A stretch of 64,000 nucleotides of DNA from Goodfellowiella coeruleoviolacea (GCF_024171785.1 NZ_JAMTCK010000013.1:1-64000); one strand, 5' to 3'; numbered from the stretch's first letter, positions 25,711-34,647 are shown. The notes: generated from the letters alone by a model not told the origin. Numbers and translations: made by a program.

Positions 25711-27024
25711 ATGATCAGCGTTCAACCGGCGAGCATCGACCGGTCCGCGCTCGCGGCCATCCGCGCCGAACGCGTTGACTGGCGGTTCAAGGGCCTGCCC
25801 AGCGAGGTCGGTGGCGCCACCCTGGCCGAGGTGGCCGAGCGCCGGCTGGACCTGTTCGAGGACGGCTTCCTCGGTCCGATCGTCACCCTCGACGCCGGCG
25901 CGCTGGAGCACAACCTCGTCACCATGGCCGACTGGTGCGCCCGGCACGGCGTGGCACTGGCGCCGCACGGCAAGACCACCATGGCCCCGCAGCTGTTCGC
26001 CAGGCAGCTCGACCACGGCGCCTGGGCCATCACCGCGGCCAACGCCAGTCAGCTGCGGGTGTACCGGGCGTTCCGGGTCAGCCGGGTGCTGCTGGCCAAC
26101 CAGCTGCTCGACCCCGCGGCCCTGCGCTGGCTGGCCGGACAGCTCGACGCCGACCCCGGGTTCGCCTTCTCCTGCTGGGTCGACTCGACCCGGGGCGTGG
26201 CCCTGATGGACGCGGCCCTGCGCGCGGCCGGCGCGCGCCGGCCGGTGGACGTGCTGGTCGAACTGGGCGCGCCCGGTGGCCGCACCGGCGCCCGCGACCT
26301 GGCCACCGCACTGGCCGTGGCCGACGCGGTCGCGGCCAGCCCCACCCTGCGGCTGGCCGGTGTCGCCGGCTACGAGGGCGCGCTCGCACACGACGCCAGC
26401 CCGGCCGCGCTGTCCACTGTGGACGCCTACCTGGCTGACCTGCGCGCGCTGGTGGAGCGGCTGGCCGAGGCCGGCCGGTTCGACGGGCTGGACCAGGTGG
26501 TGGTGACCGCCGGCGGCAGCGCCTACTTCGACCAGGTGGCCGCCGCGCTGACCCGGCCGTGGCCGACCGGGCTGCCGGTGCTGCCGGTGCTGCGCAGCGG
26601 CGCCTACCTGACCCACGACGACGGGTTCTACCGGGGCATCTCCCCGTTCCACCGGGCCAGCGCGCTGCCCGGTGGCACGCCGTTCCGCTCCGCGTTGCGC
26701 GCCTGGGCGCAGGTCACCTCCCGGCCGCAGGACGACCTCGCCCTGCTCACCCTGGGCAAGCGGGACGCCTCGTTCGACGAGGGCCTGCCCGAACCGCAGC
26801 TGCTGCGCTCCGGCGGGCGGACCACCCCGCTGGCCGACGCCCGGGTCAGCGCGCTCAACGACCAGCACGCGTTCCTGGCCCTCGGGCCGGCGGCCCGCCA
26901 CGTCCAGGTCGGCGACTGGGTCGGGCTGGGCCTGTCCCACCCGTGCACGGTGTTCGACAAGTGGCCGGTGCTGCCGGTGGTGGACGGCAGCACCGTGGTC
27001 GACCTGGTCCGCACCTACTTCTGA
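25711..27024 (+). CDS. D-amino-acid deaminase / D-threonine aldolase-fold PLP enzyme
   Basis: 437 residues of the fold-type III PLP family (alanine-racemase N-domain plus D-serine-dehydratase-like C-domain). The PLP lysine is in LAPHGKTTMAP, and the C-terminal metal site is HPCTVFDKW (His and Cys ligands as in DSD1/D-threonine aldolase). It probably deaminates D-serine or related D-amino acids, or cleaves beta-hydroxy D-amino acids. It begins a plus-strand set with the D-aminoacylase (57 nt away) and the GntP permease. The coding sequence contains one recurrent palindrome at 26412. Confidence 0.85.
   Translation: MISVQPASIDRSALAAIRAERVDWRFKGLPSEVGGATLAEVAERRLDLFEDGFLGPIVTLDAGALEHNLVTMADWCARHGVALAPHGKTTMAPQLFARQLDHGAWAITAANASQLRVYRAFRVSRVLLANQLLDPAALRWLAGQLDADPGFAFSCWVDSTRGVALMDAALRAAGARRPVDVLVELGAPGGRTGARDLATALAVADAVAASPTLRLAGVAGYEGALAHDASPAALSTVDAYLADLRALVERLAEAGRFDGLDQVVVTAGGSAYFDQVAAALTRPWPTGLPVLPVLRSGAYLTHDDGFYRGISPFHRASALPGGTPFRSALRAWAQVTSRPQDDLALLTLGKRDASFDEGLPEPQLLRSGGRTTPLADARVSALNDQHAFLALGPAARHVQVGDWVGLGLSHPCTVFDKWPVLPVVDGSTVVDLVRTYF
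26412..26424. repeat. Recurrent palindrome GTCCACTGTGGAC, copy 3
   Basis: Exact 13-bp palindrome inside the D-amino-acid deaminase gene, encoding LSTVDAY. A 12-bp near-copy lies at 25500-25511 in the kinase gene. Confidence 0.8.
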
Positions 27025-27080
27025 CGCCCCGCCCGCTGTGCCCCGCTCCCCGCTCCCCGCTCCCCCGGAGGTGAACCCAC

Positions 27081-28667
27081 ATGGACGTGGTGTTCCACAA
27101 CGCGCGCGTCGTTGACGGCACCGGCGCACCCGAGTTCGTCGCCGACGTCGGGGTGGCCGACGGCCGCGTCGCCGCGATCGACACCGACCGCGGGCTGACC
27201 GGCCGGCGCCGGGTGGACGCCACCGGCCTGGTGCTCGCGCCCGGGTTCATCGACATGCACTCGCACTCCGACCTGCAACTGCTGGCCAACCCCGACCACC
27301 TGGCCAAGGTCTCGCAGGGCGTCACCCTGGAGGTGCTCGGCCAGGACGGCCTGTCCTACGCACCGGTCGACGACGAGGTGCTGGCCGCCCTGCGCGGCCA
27401 GCTGGCCGGGTGGAACGACGACCCGGCCGGCTTCGACTGGAACTGGCGCTCGGTCGGCGAGTACCTGGACCGGCTGGACGCGGGCATCGCCGTGAACGCC
27501 GCCTACCTGGTGCCCCAGGGCACGCTGCGGATGCTGTGCCTTGGCTGGGACGCGCGCCCGGCCAGCGCCGACGAACTCGCCGCCATGCAACGGGTGTTGG
27601 CCGAGTCGCTGCGGCAGGGCGCGGTCGGGCTGTCCTCCGGGCTGACCTACACGCCCGGCATGTACGCGGACACCGAGGAACTGGTGGCGCTGTGCCGGGT
27701 GGTGGCCGAACACGGCGGCTACTACAGCCCGCACCACCGCAGCTACGGGGCTGGCGCGCTGGCGGCCTACGCCGAGATGGTCGACGTGTCCCGGCGGTCG
27801 GGCTGCCCGCTGCACCTGGCCCACGCCACCATGAACTTCCCGGTGAACGCGGGCCGGGCCGGTGAGCTGCTGAGCCTGCTGGACCAGGCCATCGCCGACG
27901 GCTGCGACATCACCCTGGACACCTACCCCTACCTGCCCGGCGCCACCTACCTGTCGGCACTGCTGCCCAGCTGGGCCAGCGAGGGCGGGGCCGACGCGAC
28001 CATCGCCCGACTGTCGGATGTGGACACACGAGAGCGGATTCGCCGGGAGATCGAGGAAATCGGCTCGGACGGCTGTCACGGCGTGCCGGTGGACTGGCAG
28101 AGCATCGAGATCAACGGCGTGCGCTCGGCCGAGCACGGCCACCTGGTCGGGCTCAGCGTGGCCGAGTCCGCGCGGCGCGCCGGCCGGCCACCCGCCGAGC
28201 TGTACTTCGACGTGCTGGTGGCCGAGCGCCTGGGCACGTCCTGCCTGATGCACGTCGGCCACGAGGACAACGTGCGCGCGATCATGCGCCACCCCGCGCA
28301 CACCGGCGGCAGCGACGGCCTGCTGGTCGGGGAACGCCCGCACCCCAGGGCGTGGGGCACCTTCCCCCGCTACCTCGCGTGCTACGTGCGCGAGCTGGGC
28401 GTGCTCGGCCTTGAGGAGTGCGTGGCGCACCTGACCGGCCGGCCCGCGCGGCGGCTGCGGTTGACCGACCGCGGCTTGGTGCGCGAGGGCTACGCCGCCG
28501 ACCTGGTGCTGTTCGACCCGGACACGATCGCCGACACCGCCACCTTCGACCAGCCGCGCCAGCCGGCGACCGGCGTGCACCACGTGCTGGTCAACGGCGT
28601 GGCCGTGCTCGACGACGGCCGGCCCACCGGGGCGCTGCCCGGCCACTCGATCCGCCGCACCAGCTGA
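27081..28667 (+). CDS. N-acyl-D-amino-acid deacylase (D-aminoacylase)
   Basis: 528-residue amidohydrolase-superfamily enzyme that frees D-amino acids from N-acyl derivatives. The metal motif PGFIDMHSHSDLQLL (HxH) is near residue 60; GLSSGLTYTPGMYADTEEL, YSPHHRSYG and MHVGHEDNVRAIMRHP are typical of the family; a C-terminal composite beta-sandwich part closes the protein (GYAADLVLFDPDTI). A strong ribosome-binding site GGAGGTGA precedes the ATG. Its product would feed the deaminase upstream. Confidence 0.9.
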   Translation: MDVVFHNARVVDGTGAPEFVADVGVADGRVAAIDTDRGLTGRRRVDATGLVLAPGFIDMHSHSDLQLLANPDHLAKVSQGVTLEVLGQDGLSYAPVDDEVLAALRGQLAGWNDDPAGFDWNWRSVGEYLDRLDAGIAVNAAYLVPQGTLRMLCLGWDARPASADELAAMQRVLAESLRQGAVGLSSGLTYTPGMYADTEELVALCRVVAEHGGYYSPHHRSYGAGALAAYAEMVDVSRRSGCPLHLAHATMNFPVNAGRAGELLSLLDQAIADGCDITLDTYPYLPGATYLSALLPSWASEGGADATIARLSDVDTRERIRREIEEIGSDGCHGVPVDWQSIEINGVRSAEHGHLVGLSVAESARRAGRPPAELYFDVLVAERLGTSCLMHVGHEDNVRAIMRHPAHTGGSDGLLVGERPHPRAWGTFPRYLACYVRELGVLGLEECVAHLTGRPARRLRLTDRGLVREGYAADLVLFDPDTIADTATFDQPRQPATGVHHVLVNGVAVLDDGRPTGALPGHSIRRTS

Positions 28668-28773
28668 GGCGACCGCGGGGTTCTCCTTACCCCGTCCGGT
28701 TTTCCGGCCTCCCGCGTGCCGGTGTTCTTCCCATCCCCATCCCCATTCCCCCTTCCCTGGAGCACGTCCGCTG

Positions 28774-30189
28774 ATGAACGGTTTCCTGCACTGGTTGCAA
28801 CACGACACCAGTGGCCTACTCACGTTGTCCGCCGCGGGCATCGCACTCCTGCTCATCATGATCATGCGGCTGAAGGTGGAGCCGTTCATCGCCCTGCTGG
28901 TCGTGGGCCTGCTCGTGGCGGTGGCCGCCGGCCTGCCGGTGGAGCAGATCGTCGGCTCGGCGCAGAAGAGTTCCGGATCGCTGCTGGAGAACGGTTTCGG
29001 CAGCATCCTCGGGCACATCGCCGCGATCATCGGGCTGGGCACGCTGCTCGGCGCCATCCTGGAGGCCTCCGGCGGCGCCGAGGTGCTGACCCGCTCGCTG
29101 CTGCGCGCGTTCGGCGAGCGGCGCGCCCCCCTGGCGATGGGCCTGTCCGGTCTGATCTTCGGCATCCCGGTGTTCTTCGACATCGGCATCTTCGTGCTGG
29201 CGCCGCTGGTGTACGTGGCGGCCAAGCGCGGCGGCCGGTCCATCGTGCTCTACGCGATGCCGTTGCTGGCCGGGCTGTCCGTGATGCACGCGTTCATGCC
29301 GCCGCACCCCGGCCCGGTCACCGTGGCCGGCCTGCTGCACGTGGACCTGGGCTGGATCATCATCATGGGCCTGGCCTGCGCCATCCCGGCCTGGTTCGTC
29401 GGCGGCGTGCTGTTCTCCTCCTGGATCGGCAAGCGCGTCAACCTGCCGGTGCCCGAGGAGATGCTGGCCGCGGCGGAGCAGGCACGCGGCGCGGACGCCG
29501 CCGAGGACAAGGGCGACGAGCCCTCGCTGGGTCTGGTGTCGACGATCATCGGCATCCCGCTGGTGCTGATCCTGCTGGGCACGTTCGGCAGCATCCTGCT
29601 GCCCAAGGGATCCGCGGTCGCCGGCGTGTGCACCTTCCTCGGCACGCCGGCCGTGGCGCTGACCATCGCGGTGCTGCTCGCGGTCTGGCTGCTGGGCACC
29701 AGGCGTGGCATGACCCGCGCCAAGATCACCGAGCTGACCACGGCGTCGCTGCGCCCGGTGGGCATGATCCTGCTGGTGGTGGGCGCCGGCGGGTTCTTCG
29801 GCGCGGTGCTGTCGGCCACCGGCGTCGGCAAGGCGCTGGCCGGCACCCTGGCCGCGGCCGGCCTGCCGGTGATCGCACTGTCCTATGTGATCAGTGTGGG
29901 ACTGCGGGTGGCCCAGGGTTCGGCCACCGTGGCGATCGTGGCCACCGGCGGCATCGTCGGCCCGCTCGTGGTCGACCAGGGCTACTCCCAGCCCCAACTG
30001 GCGCTGATCGCCATGGCCATCGCCGCCGGGTCGATCTTCGCCTCGCACGTCAACGACGGCGGTTTCTGGATCGTCTCGCGCTACTTCGGCATCCCGGTCA
30101 AGGAAACCCTGCAGACGTGGACGGTGCTGGAGAGCATCCTGTCCGTGGTGGGCTTCGCCATGGCCGCCCTGCTGAGCGTGTTCGTCTGA
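28774..30189 (+). CDS. GntP-family permease (gluconate or D-serine type)
   Basis: 471 residues with about 12 membrane segments, inner membrane. The GntP hallmarks are present: GFGSILGHIAAIIGLGTLLG, the GIPVFFDIGIFVLAPL motif, MHAFMPPHPGPV and ASHVNDGGFWIV. The family imports gluconate, but the D-serine carrier DsdX belongs to it too; given the D-aminoacylase and deaminase just upstream, D-amino acid or N-acyl-D-amino acid uptake is as likely as gluconate. Confidence 0.9.
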   Translation: MNGFLHWLQHDTSGLLTLSAAGIALLLIMIMRLKVEPFIALLVVGLLVAVAAGLPVEQIVGSAQKSSGSLLENGFGSILGHIAAIIGLGTLLGAILEASGGAEVLTRSLLRAFGERRAPLAMGLSGLIFGIPVFFDIGIFVLAPLVYVAAKRGGRSIVLYAMPLLAGLSVMHAFMPPHPGPVTVAGLLHVDLGWIIIMGLACAIPAWFVGGVLFSSWIGKRVNLPVPEEMLAAAEQARGADAAEDKGDEPSLGLVSTIIGIPLVLILLGTFGSILLPKGSAVAGVCTFLGTPAVALTIAVLLAVWLLGTRRGMTRAKITELTTASLRPVGMILLVVGAGGFFGAVLSATGVGKALAGTLAAAGLPVIALSYVISVGLRVAQGSATVAIVATGGIVGPLVVDQGYSQPQLALIAMAIAAGSIFASHVNDGGFWIVSRYFGIPVKETLQTWTVLESILSVVGFAMAALLSVFV

Positions 30190-30233
30190 TCGCCCGTCGT
30201 CGAGCCGGTCGAACTCCGGTTCTCGCCGACCTG

Positions 30234-30263
30234 CCGCCCCGGGGTCGTCCAACCCCGGGGCGG
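30234..30263 (+). terminator. Hairpin terminator after the GntP gene
   Basis: CCGCCCCGGGGT (30234-30245) pairs perfectly with ACCCCGGGGCGG (30252-30263), loop 6 nt, 45 nt after the permease stop; it also separates the convergent DUF397 gene. Confidence 0.75.
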
Positions 30264-30306
30264 TCGTCTCCCCGGCCTCCCCGGCGTCCCCCGGCCTCCC
30301 TCGGCG

Positions 30307-30516
30307 TCACTCGGCCAGGTCGAACCGGCCCGCCCTGACCCCGGACACGAACACCCGCCACCGCGCCGATCCCACCAGCAACGCCCCGCCGTGCCGGTTC
30401 TTCGAGTCCCGCACGCCCACCAACTCCCGCCCCAGCCGCACCTCGACGCAGTTGTCCCCGCCGGACCCGCTGCGTGAACTCCTGACCCAGCCGCCGTCCG
30501 GCAACGAGCCACCCAT
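30307..30516 (-). CDS. DUF397 domain protein
   Basis: 69 residues with the DUF397 core: WVRSSRSGSGGDNCVEV, VGVRDSKNRHGGALLVG, WRVFVSGVRAG. GGAGG lies 7 nt before the ATG. DUF397 proteins in actinomycetes are normally paired with an XRE-type HTH regulator and in some species influence development; here no HTH gene adjoins. The 311 bp beyond it (30517-30827) show no gene, repeat or clear promoter. Confidence 0.85.
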   Translation of the reverse strand: MGGSLPDGGWVRSSRSGSGGDNCVEVRLGRELVGVRDSKNRHGGALLVGSARWRVFVSGVRAGRFDLAE

Positions 30517-30827
30517 GTTCGGACCTCCTCCGTGCCCCTCCACGATCGGTTCGCGAGACGCTCCGACACCGGGTGCGGCTTGCGGCGTCGAAGTGGTGGG
30601 TGGACGGTAAACCAGTGGTGCGGACCCCAGCGGCACAGTTCACCGGCGCGGCGCGCAATCCCGCGTCCGCTTCGGGCCCACCCGGCACCGCGGTGCCCGC
30701 AGGGTGACAGGGCGACGACGGTGCGTCCCGTGCCGCCTCGGCGCGGCCGCCGATCGCTCCACTCCGGACCACACCGAAACCGGTCGCGGCCCGAGTAGCG
30801 GGGAGGCGATCCGGGTACAGGAAGGCC

Positions 30828-31766
30828 ATGGACGCCCGTGTCATGGTCTTCGCCCCGTCCCCGCAACTCACCGTGACCGTTGAGGATCTCGGCGGCGAAC
30901 CGGACCTGCACCTGCACGCGGGCGGCCAGGGCGTGTGGCAGGCCAGGATGATCGCCTCGTTCGGGGTGCCGGTGACGCTGTGCGCCGCGCTGGGCGGGGA
31001 GACCGGCGAGGTGTTGCGCCACCTGATCACCGGCGGCGGCGTGGACCTGGCGGCCGAGGAGGTGGTGGCGCGCAACGGCGGCTACGTGCACGACCGGCGC
31101 GGCAACCAGGGGCGGGAATCCCTCGCCGAGGTACCCGGCGACCCGCTGTCCCGCCACGAGTTGGACAGCCTGTACGAGACCACCCTGATCCAGGGGTTGG
31201 CGTCCACCGTCACCGTCCTCAGTGGTCCGTCGGACGCCCGCACCGTGCCGGCCGAGTCCTACCAGCGGCTGGCCGCCGACCTCGGCGGGAACGGCGTCGC
31301 GGTGCTGGCCGATCTGGCCGGCGACCGGCTGTCCGCCGCGCTGCGCGGTGGGTTGCGCTTCCTCAAGGTCAGCCACGAGGAGCTGATCGCCGACGGCCGG
31401 GCGACCAGCGGCGAGCCGGACGAGTTGGTGCGGGCCATGGTCGCGCTGCGCGAGCAGGGCGCGCGGGCCGTGGTGGTGTCCCGCTCGGCCGAGCCAGCCC
31501 TGGCCCTGCTCGACGACGACGTGGTGCTGGAGGTGCGCATGCCACCGCTGCACCCGGTGGAGACGCGGGGCGCCGGCGACTCCATGACCGCCGCGGTGGC
31601 CGCGTCCCTGGCCGTGGGCAAGCCCCTGACCGAGGCGGTCCGCCTGGGCGCGGCGGCCGGAGCGCTGAACGTGACCCGCCGCGGCCTGGCCAGCAGCCGG
31701 GCCGACGGGGTGCGGGCCATCGCCGAGCGCGTGGCACTACGCGCCTACCAGCCCGGTGACAGGTGA
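30828..31766 (+). CDS. PfkB-family carbohydrate kinase, 1-phosphofructokinase-like
   Basis: 312 residues, tagatose-6-phosphate/1-phosphofructokinase branch of PfkB kinases: N-terminal PSPQLTVTVEDL, AGGQGVWQARMIASFG substrate loop (family GGKGxN, here GGQGVW), and the catalytic TRGAGDSMTAAV. The altered glycine loop, lacking the usual Lys/Asn, suggests a changed substrate. It overlaps the reading region of surE by a few bases, so the two are probably co-transcribed. Confidence 0.75.
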   Translation: MDARVMVFAPSPQLTVTVEDLGGEPDLHLHAGGQGVWQARMIASFGVPVTLCAALGGETGEVLRHLITGGGVDLAAEEVVARNGGYVHDRRGNQGRESLAEVPGDPLSRHELDSLYETTLIQGLASTVTVLSGPSDARTVPAESYQRLAADLGGNGVAVLADLAGDRLSAALRGGLRFLKVSHEELIADGRATSGEPDELVRAMVALREQGARAVVVSRSAEPALALLDDDVVLEVRMPPLHPVETRGAGDSMTAAVAASLAVGKPLTEAVRLGAAAGALNVTRRGLASSRADGVRAIAERVALRAYQPGDR

Positions 31767-31786
31767 AACCACTTGGGAGGCAAACC

Positions 31787-32572
31787 ATGGCACGGCGACC
31801 GCTCGCACTGGTGACCAACGACGACGGCATCCACTCCCCCGGCCTGGTCACCCTGGCCAAGGCCGCGCAGCAGGCCGACCTGGACGTGGTGGTGGCCGCG
31901 CCGAGCAAGGAGTCCAGTGGCACCAGCGCCGGACTGACCGTGCTGGCCAACGGCGACGCGCCCATCGTGCACCGGCGCGAGTTGGCCGACCTGCCCGGCG
32001 TGCCGTGCTACGCGGTGGGCGCGCACCCCGCGTTCATCACCCTGGCCGCGGCGCACGGCGCGTTGGACCACGCACCCGACCTGGTGCTGTCCGGCGTCAA
32101 CCGGGGCGCCAACATCGGCCGCGCCCTGGTCCACTCCGGCACGGTCGGCGCGGCCGTGACCGCCGGCACCAACGAGTTGCGCGCCATGGCGGTGTCCCTG
32201 GACGTGGGCCACGACAAGGACGTGATCCCGTTGTGGGACAGCGTGTTCCCGGTGCTGCGGGTGGCCATCCCGCTGCTGCTGGACGCACCCGAGCACAGCG
32301 TGTTCAACGTGAACGTGCCCAACCTGCCACCGGACCAGCTCCGCGAACTCCGCCGCGCACCGCTGGCCTCCTACGGCGCCGTGCAGAGCCGCGTGGACCG
32401 CCCCAGCGAAGGCCAACTCGAAGTCGTCACCACCGTGGTGCAACACGAACTCGAACCGGGCACGGACGCCGCCCTGCTCGGCGAGGGCCACCCCACCATC
32501 ACCGCCCTGCGCGCGGTCACCGAGGTCGAAGGCGTCCTCCCCGACCGCACGCCACTACCGACCGCGCAGTGA
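31787..32572 (+). CDS. surE: 5'/3'-nucleotidase SurE
   Basis: 261-residue metal-dependent nucleotidase. The acidic metal site is TNDDGIHSPGL (residues 10-20), followed by SKESSGTSAG and the SGVNRGANIG motif with the ligand Asn. GGGAGG lies 6 nt before the ATG; an upstream in-frame GTG at 31763 lacks a site. Its last 201 bp are duplicated at 37192-37390, marking the left boundary of a segmental duplication. Confidence 0.93.
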   Translation: MARRPLALVTNDDGIHSPGLVTLAKAAQQADLDVVVAAPSKESSGTSAGLTVLANGDAPIVHRRELADLPGVPCYAVGAHPAFITLAAAHGALDHAPDLVLSGVNRGANIGRALVHSGTVGAAVTAGTNELRAMAVSLDVGHDKDVIPLWDSVFPVLRVAIPLLLDAPEHSVFNVNVPNLPPDQLRELRRAPLASYGAVQSRVDRPSEGQLEVVTTVVQHELEPGTDAALLGEGHPTITALRAVTEVEGVLPDRTPLPTAQ

Positions 32573-32596
32573 GATCGGGTACCGCCGCGGCCGTGG

Positions 32597-32854
32597 TCAT
32601 CTGGCGCGCCACCCGTCCAGCCTCACTGCCCGCCCTGTCCCTCCTGGCCACCGCCGTTCACCCGTGGGCCAGTCGGGGCGGCTCGCTACCTCCCATTGCT
32701 TCTCCGCCGCCCTGAACCTCCGAACCTCCAACACGACCGCCACGAGCGCGCAGACCATGACGAGAGAACTCAGGATCGTTATCCACAGCTTGCCGCCGCT
32801 CAGCCCAAAATTAGTGATCAACAGCGGTATCTGTATCAGCACCAGGCCAACCAA
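32597..32854 (-). CDS. Small membrane protein, cassette copy 1 only
   Basis: 85 residues with two hydrophobic segments (about 3-15 and 22-43) and a basic, polar C-terminal half. Overlaps the end of the PH-like gene upstream by 19 nt. It has no counterpart in copy 2, where a different small membrane protein occupies this slot (37373-37594). Size and topology fit an immunity-type protein; no family recognised. Confidence 0.45.
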   Translation of the reverse strand: MVGLVLIQIPLLITNFGLSGGKLWITILSSLVMVCALVAVVLEVRRFRAAEKQWEVASRPDWPTGERRWPGGTGRAVRLDGWRAR

Positions 32855-33249
32855 CGGAAAATCCGCACTCCGGGCGCAACTCTCATCCCACTAACCCTTC
32901 CATCAAGCTGCTCACCAGGAGACTCCACCTTGCCCTGGACGAGTTTGATGACCACGTAGTTACCGAAAATGTGAATGTCCCGGACGTCCGACCACTCGAC
33001 ACGCCGCGTCTTCCCGTCACCGACGACATCGAGCCCGCTGTGCTCCCAGGTGATCTTCGGCCGCAACTGAAACCGGCGATAGCCCGCCACGAAAAACAGC
33101 GAGAAGAACATGGTCACGAGCAGCTCGGAAAGATCAGGGGGGTTGACCCAGAAAGGAATCGCCGAACTGACCACAACCATGACCGCGGCCATACCCCACG
33201 TGCCAGCGGTGTTGCTGCGCCTGACCTGATTGACCACCAACACCCCCAC
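32836..33249 (-). pseudogene. PH-like membrane protein, copy 1, C-terminus replaced
   Basis: The first about 106 residues match the copy-2 protein at 37632-38183 nearly residue for residue: two membrane helices (residues 15-31, 40-56), then a beta-rich bacterial PH-like part with GYRRFQLRPKITW and WSDVRDIHI. At KVE(S) the match ends at the duplication block boundary (32922), and an unrelated 30-residue tail follows, so the conserved SLISKRYAG region is missing. Probably non-functional or reshaped by recombination. Confidence 0.6.
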
Positions 33250-33312
33250 TGCTGGCTTAGACCCTTTCGCCGCTCAATCGCATCCACTAACTGTGGCGTT
33301 ACCGGCCCCCGG

Positions 33313-33543
33313 CTACCGTTGACCGCTTGTCTTCCTGTTCTTCTTGATTTCGACCACCACGCCAGCCACGAACAACAATGAGCTGACAACGAACATGATG
33401 ACCAGCCAGAACATCGGTTCGCCACGAGCCAGGACCAGAGTAACCCCCATCGAGACCATCGACATAGCTGACGAAACGATCAGAAACCACGACGCAGCCT
33501 TCAATTTCCCTCCCCTGACCCTCGTTCGCTCGACGCACCTCAA
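33313..33543 (-). CDS. Small two-helix membrane protein, copy 1 (intact)
   Basis: 76 residues: basic N-terminus (RCVERTRVRGGKLK), two hydrophobic helices (about 18-38 and 44-65), and a Lys/Arg-rich tail ending KKNRKTSGQR. The second copy (38246-38476) has a one-base deletion that destroys the tail, so this is the intact version. No family recognised; member of the duplicated cassette. Confidence 0.5.
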   Translation of the reverse strand: MRCVERTRVRGGKLKAASWFLIVSSAMSMVSMGVTLVLARGEPMFWLVIMFVVSSLLFVAGVVVEIKKNRKTSGQR

Positions 33544-33563
33544 CTACACCATGTCACGGCACA

Positions 33564-33799
33564 TCAATCGCAAGAAACACCCTCCCGGTTGAAACGAAAC
33601 TCAAGGAAGAAATCAGGCTCTCGCTCTGCCCCGCGAGGAACGGTTCCATCAGCTCCGCAAGTGAATGAAACTTCGAGCACCACTCCAGGTTCACCTGCGT
33701 TTTCGAAGCAGAGACGAGATGCAAACGCACAGATCCACATGCCGCCATAGCTCCCGCGACCACGACTGCGAGCACCATCGGCGATATCTTGTAACGCAA
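33564..33799 (-). pseudogene. Lipoprotein gene, copy 1, internal deletion
   Basis: Starts like the copy-2 lipoprotein (MRYKISPMVLAVVVAGAMAACGS with lipobox) but jumps after about 24 residues to the C-terminal sequence in another frame; the tail EFRFNREGVSCD survives in the shifted frame. About 300 bp present in copy 2 (between GCAAAC and GAGAT) are deleted. Confidence 0.75.
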
Positions 33800-33861
33800 G
33801 CCAGAACCTCCACTCGTCGAGACGACAAGGCACAGGCACTCGCCTACTGGCCCGACTCAGC

Positions 33862-34384
33862 ATTCTGCCTCCTCCCGACTCGTACCAGCCTCACCAACAT
33901 CGCGACAACGAACACGCCCATTCCGACCCATTGCAGTCAGATACTCACGTCAGAAAAACTGCCCAACCATACGAGCACCAGGCCAAGGCTTGCCGACAAC
34001 CGGACGTACCACTTCTCTCTCCAGAGAAACAGGAGAAAAGTAAGAAATTCGATCAGCCCCAGGAACCGTACGGCTTCCCACCACATCGCGGTCCAGCCCC
34101 CCCTACTCGAACTTCACAAGCGCCGATCCACACCACGACGATTCGGCGCAGCAGCCAGCGATCAACCTTGTCGCCTGCAGCTCACTTCTCCCGATCCGCG
34201 CCATCGAGCCGCAACACCATCGCGGCATGGTGATACCTCCCCCATCAACAATGGCAACAACGATGGCCCGAAGTGACCCAGGTGGGTAATCGTAAAGCGA
34301 CGAGCACACAAGCAGAAAATCCAAGAAGACCAACACGCTCAGCACAGTGACCCCGGGGAACAAGCCAACTCCCTGCACAGCCAC
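33862..34384 (-). pseudogene. Small membrane protein, copy 1, disrupted by an insertion
   Basis: N-terminal codons match the copy-2 88-residue protein (VVFLDF...YLPGSL), then about 240 bp without a counterpart (roughly 34012-34254) interrupt it, and the rest (LGLVLVWLGSFSDVSI region) resumes at 33862-34011 in a different frame. The inserted piece has no inverted ends or transposase. Confidence 0.6.
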
Positions 34385-34389
34385 AAGAT

Positions 34390-34647
34390 TCAGTCGGAGT
34401 CTTCTTGATCACTTTCTCTATCAGTCCGATCCAGCTCACATCGCCAACGCCTGTCCCAGTACGACGCAACGCCAAAACACAGGGAATGCAGGACTAGAGT
34501 AAGCACGACGAGCACCGGAAGCGGAAGGAGACGGTACACAAAAACAGGAAAGTACCCCAGGTAAAGGACGGCTAACGCGAAATATGTCAGCTTCTCAGCC
34601 CTGCTTCTCCGACGCCAGAAGACATATCTCCACCCAAGCAACGCCAC
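34390..34647 (-). CDS. Small two-helix membrane protein, copy 1
   Basis: 85 residues, about 85% like the C-terminal part of the copy-2 protein at 39375-39689: YVFWRRRSRAEKLTYFALAVL, two helices and a charged tail (RTDRESDQEDSD). It lacks the first about 20 residues of copy 2 because homology ends at 34626. The 317 bp upstream (34648-34964) hold no gene; an 8-bp GACGTTGG/CCAACGTC stem at 34828-34867 is the only structure seen there. Confidence 0.5.
   Translation of the reverse strand: MALLGWRYVFWRRRSRAEKLTYFALAVLYLGYFPVFVYRLLPLPVLVVLTLVLHSLCFGVASYWDRRWRCELDRTDRESDQEDSD

Larger units (their letters stand above)
32372..34626. repeat. Segmental duplication, copy 1 (surE 3' end plus small-gene cassette)
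   Basis: Two blocks recur downstream: 32372-32572 matches 37192-37390 (surE end, 2-nt deletion in copy 2), and 32922-34626 matches 37856-39611. The 349 bp between the blocks here is unrelated to the 458 bp at the same place in copy 2. Copy 1 lacks about 300 bp of the lipoprotein gene and has about 240 bp extra in the next gene. Confidence 0.85.
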
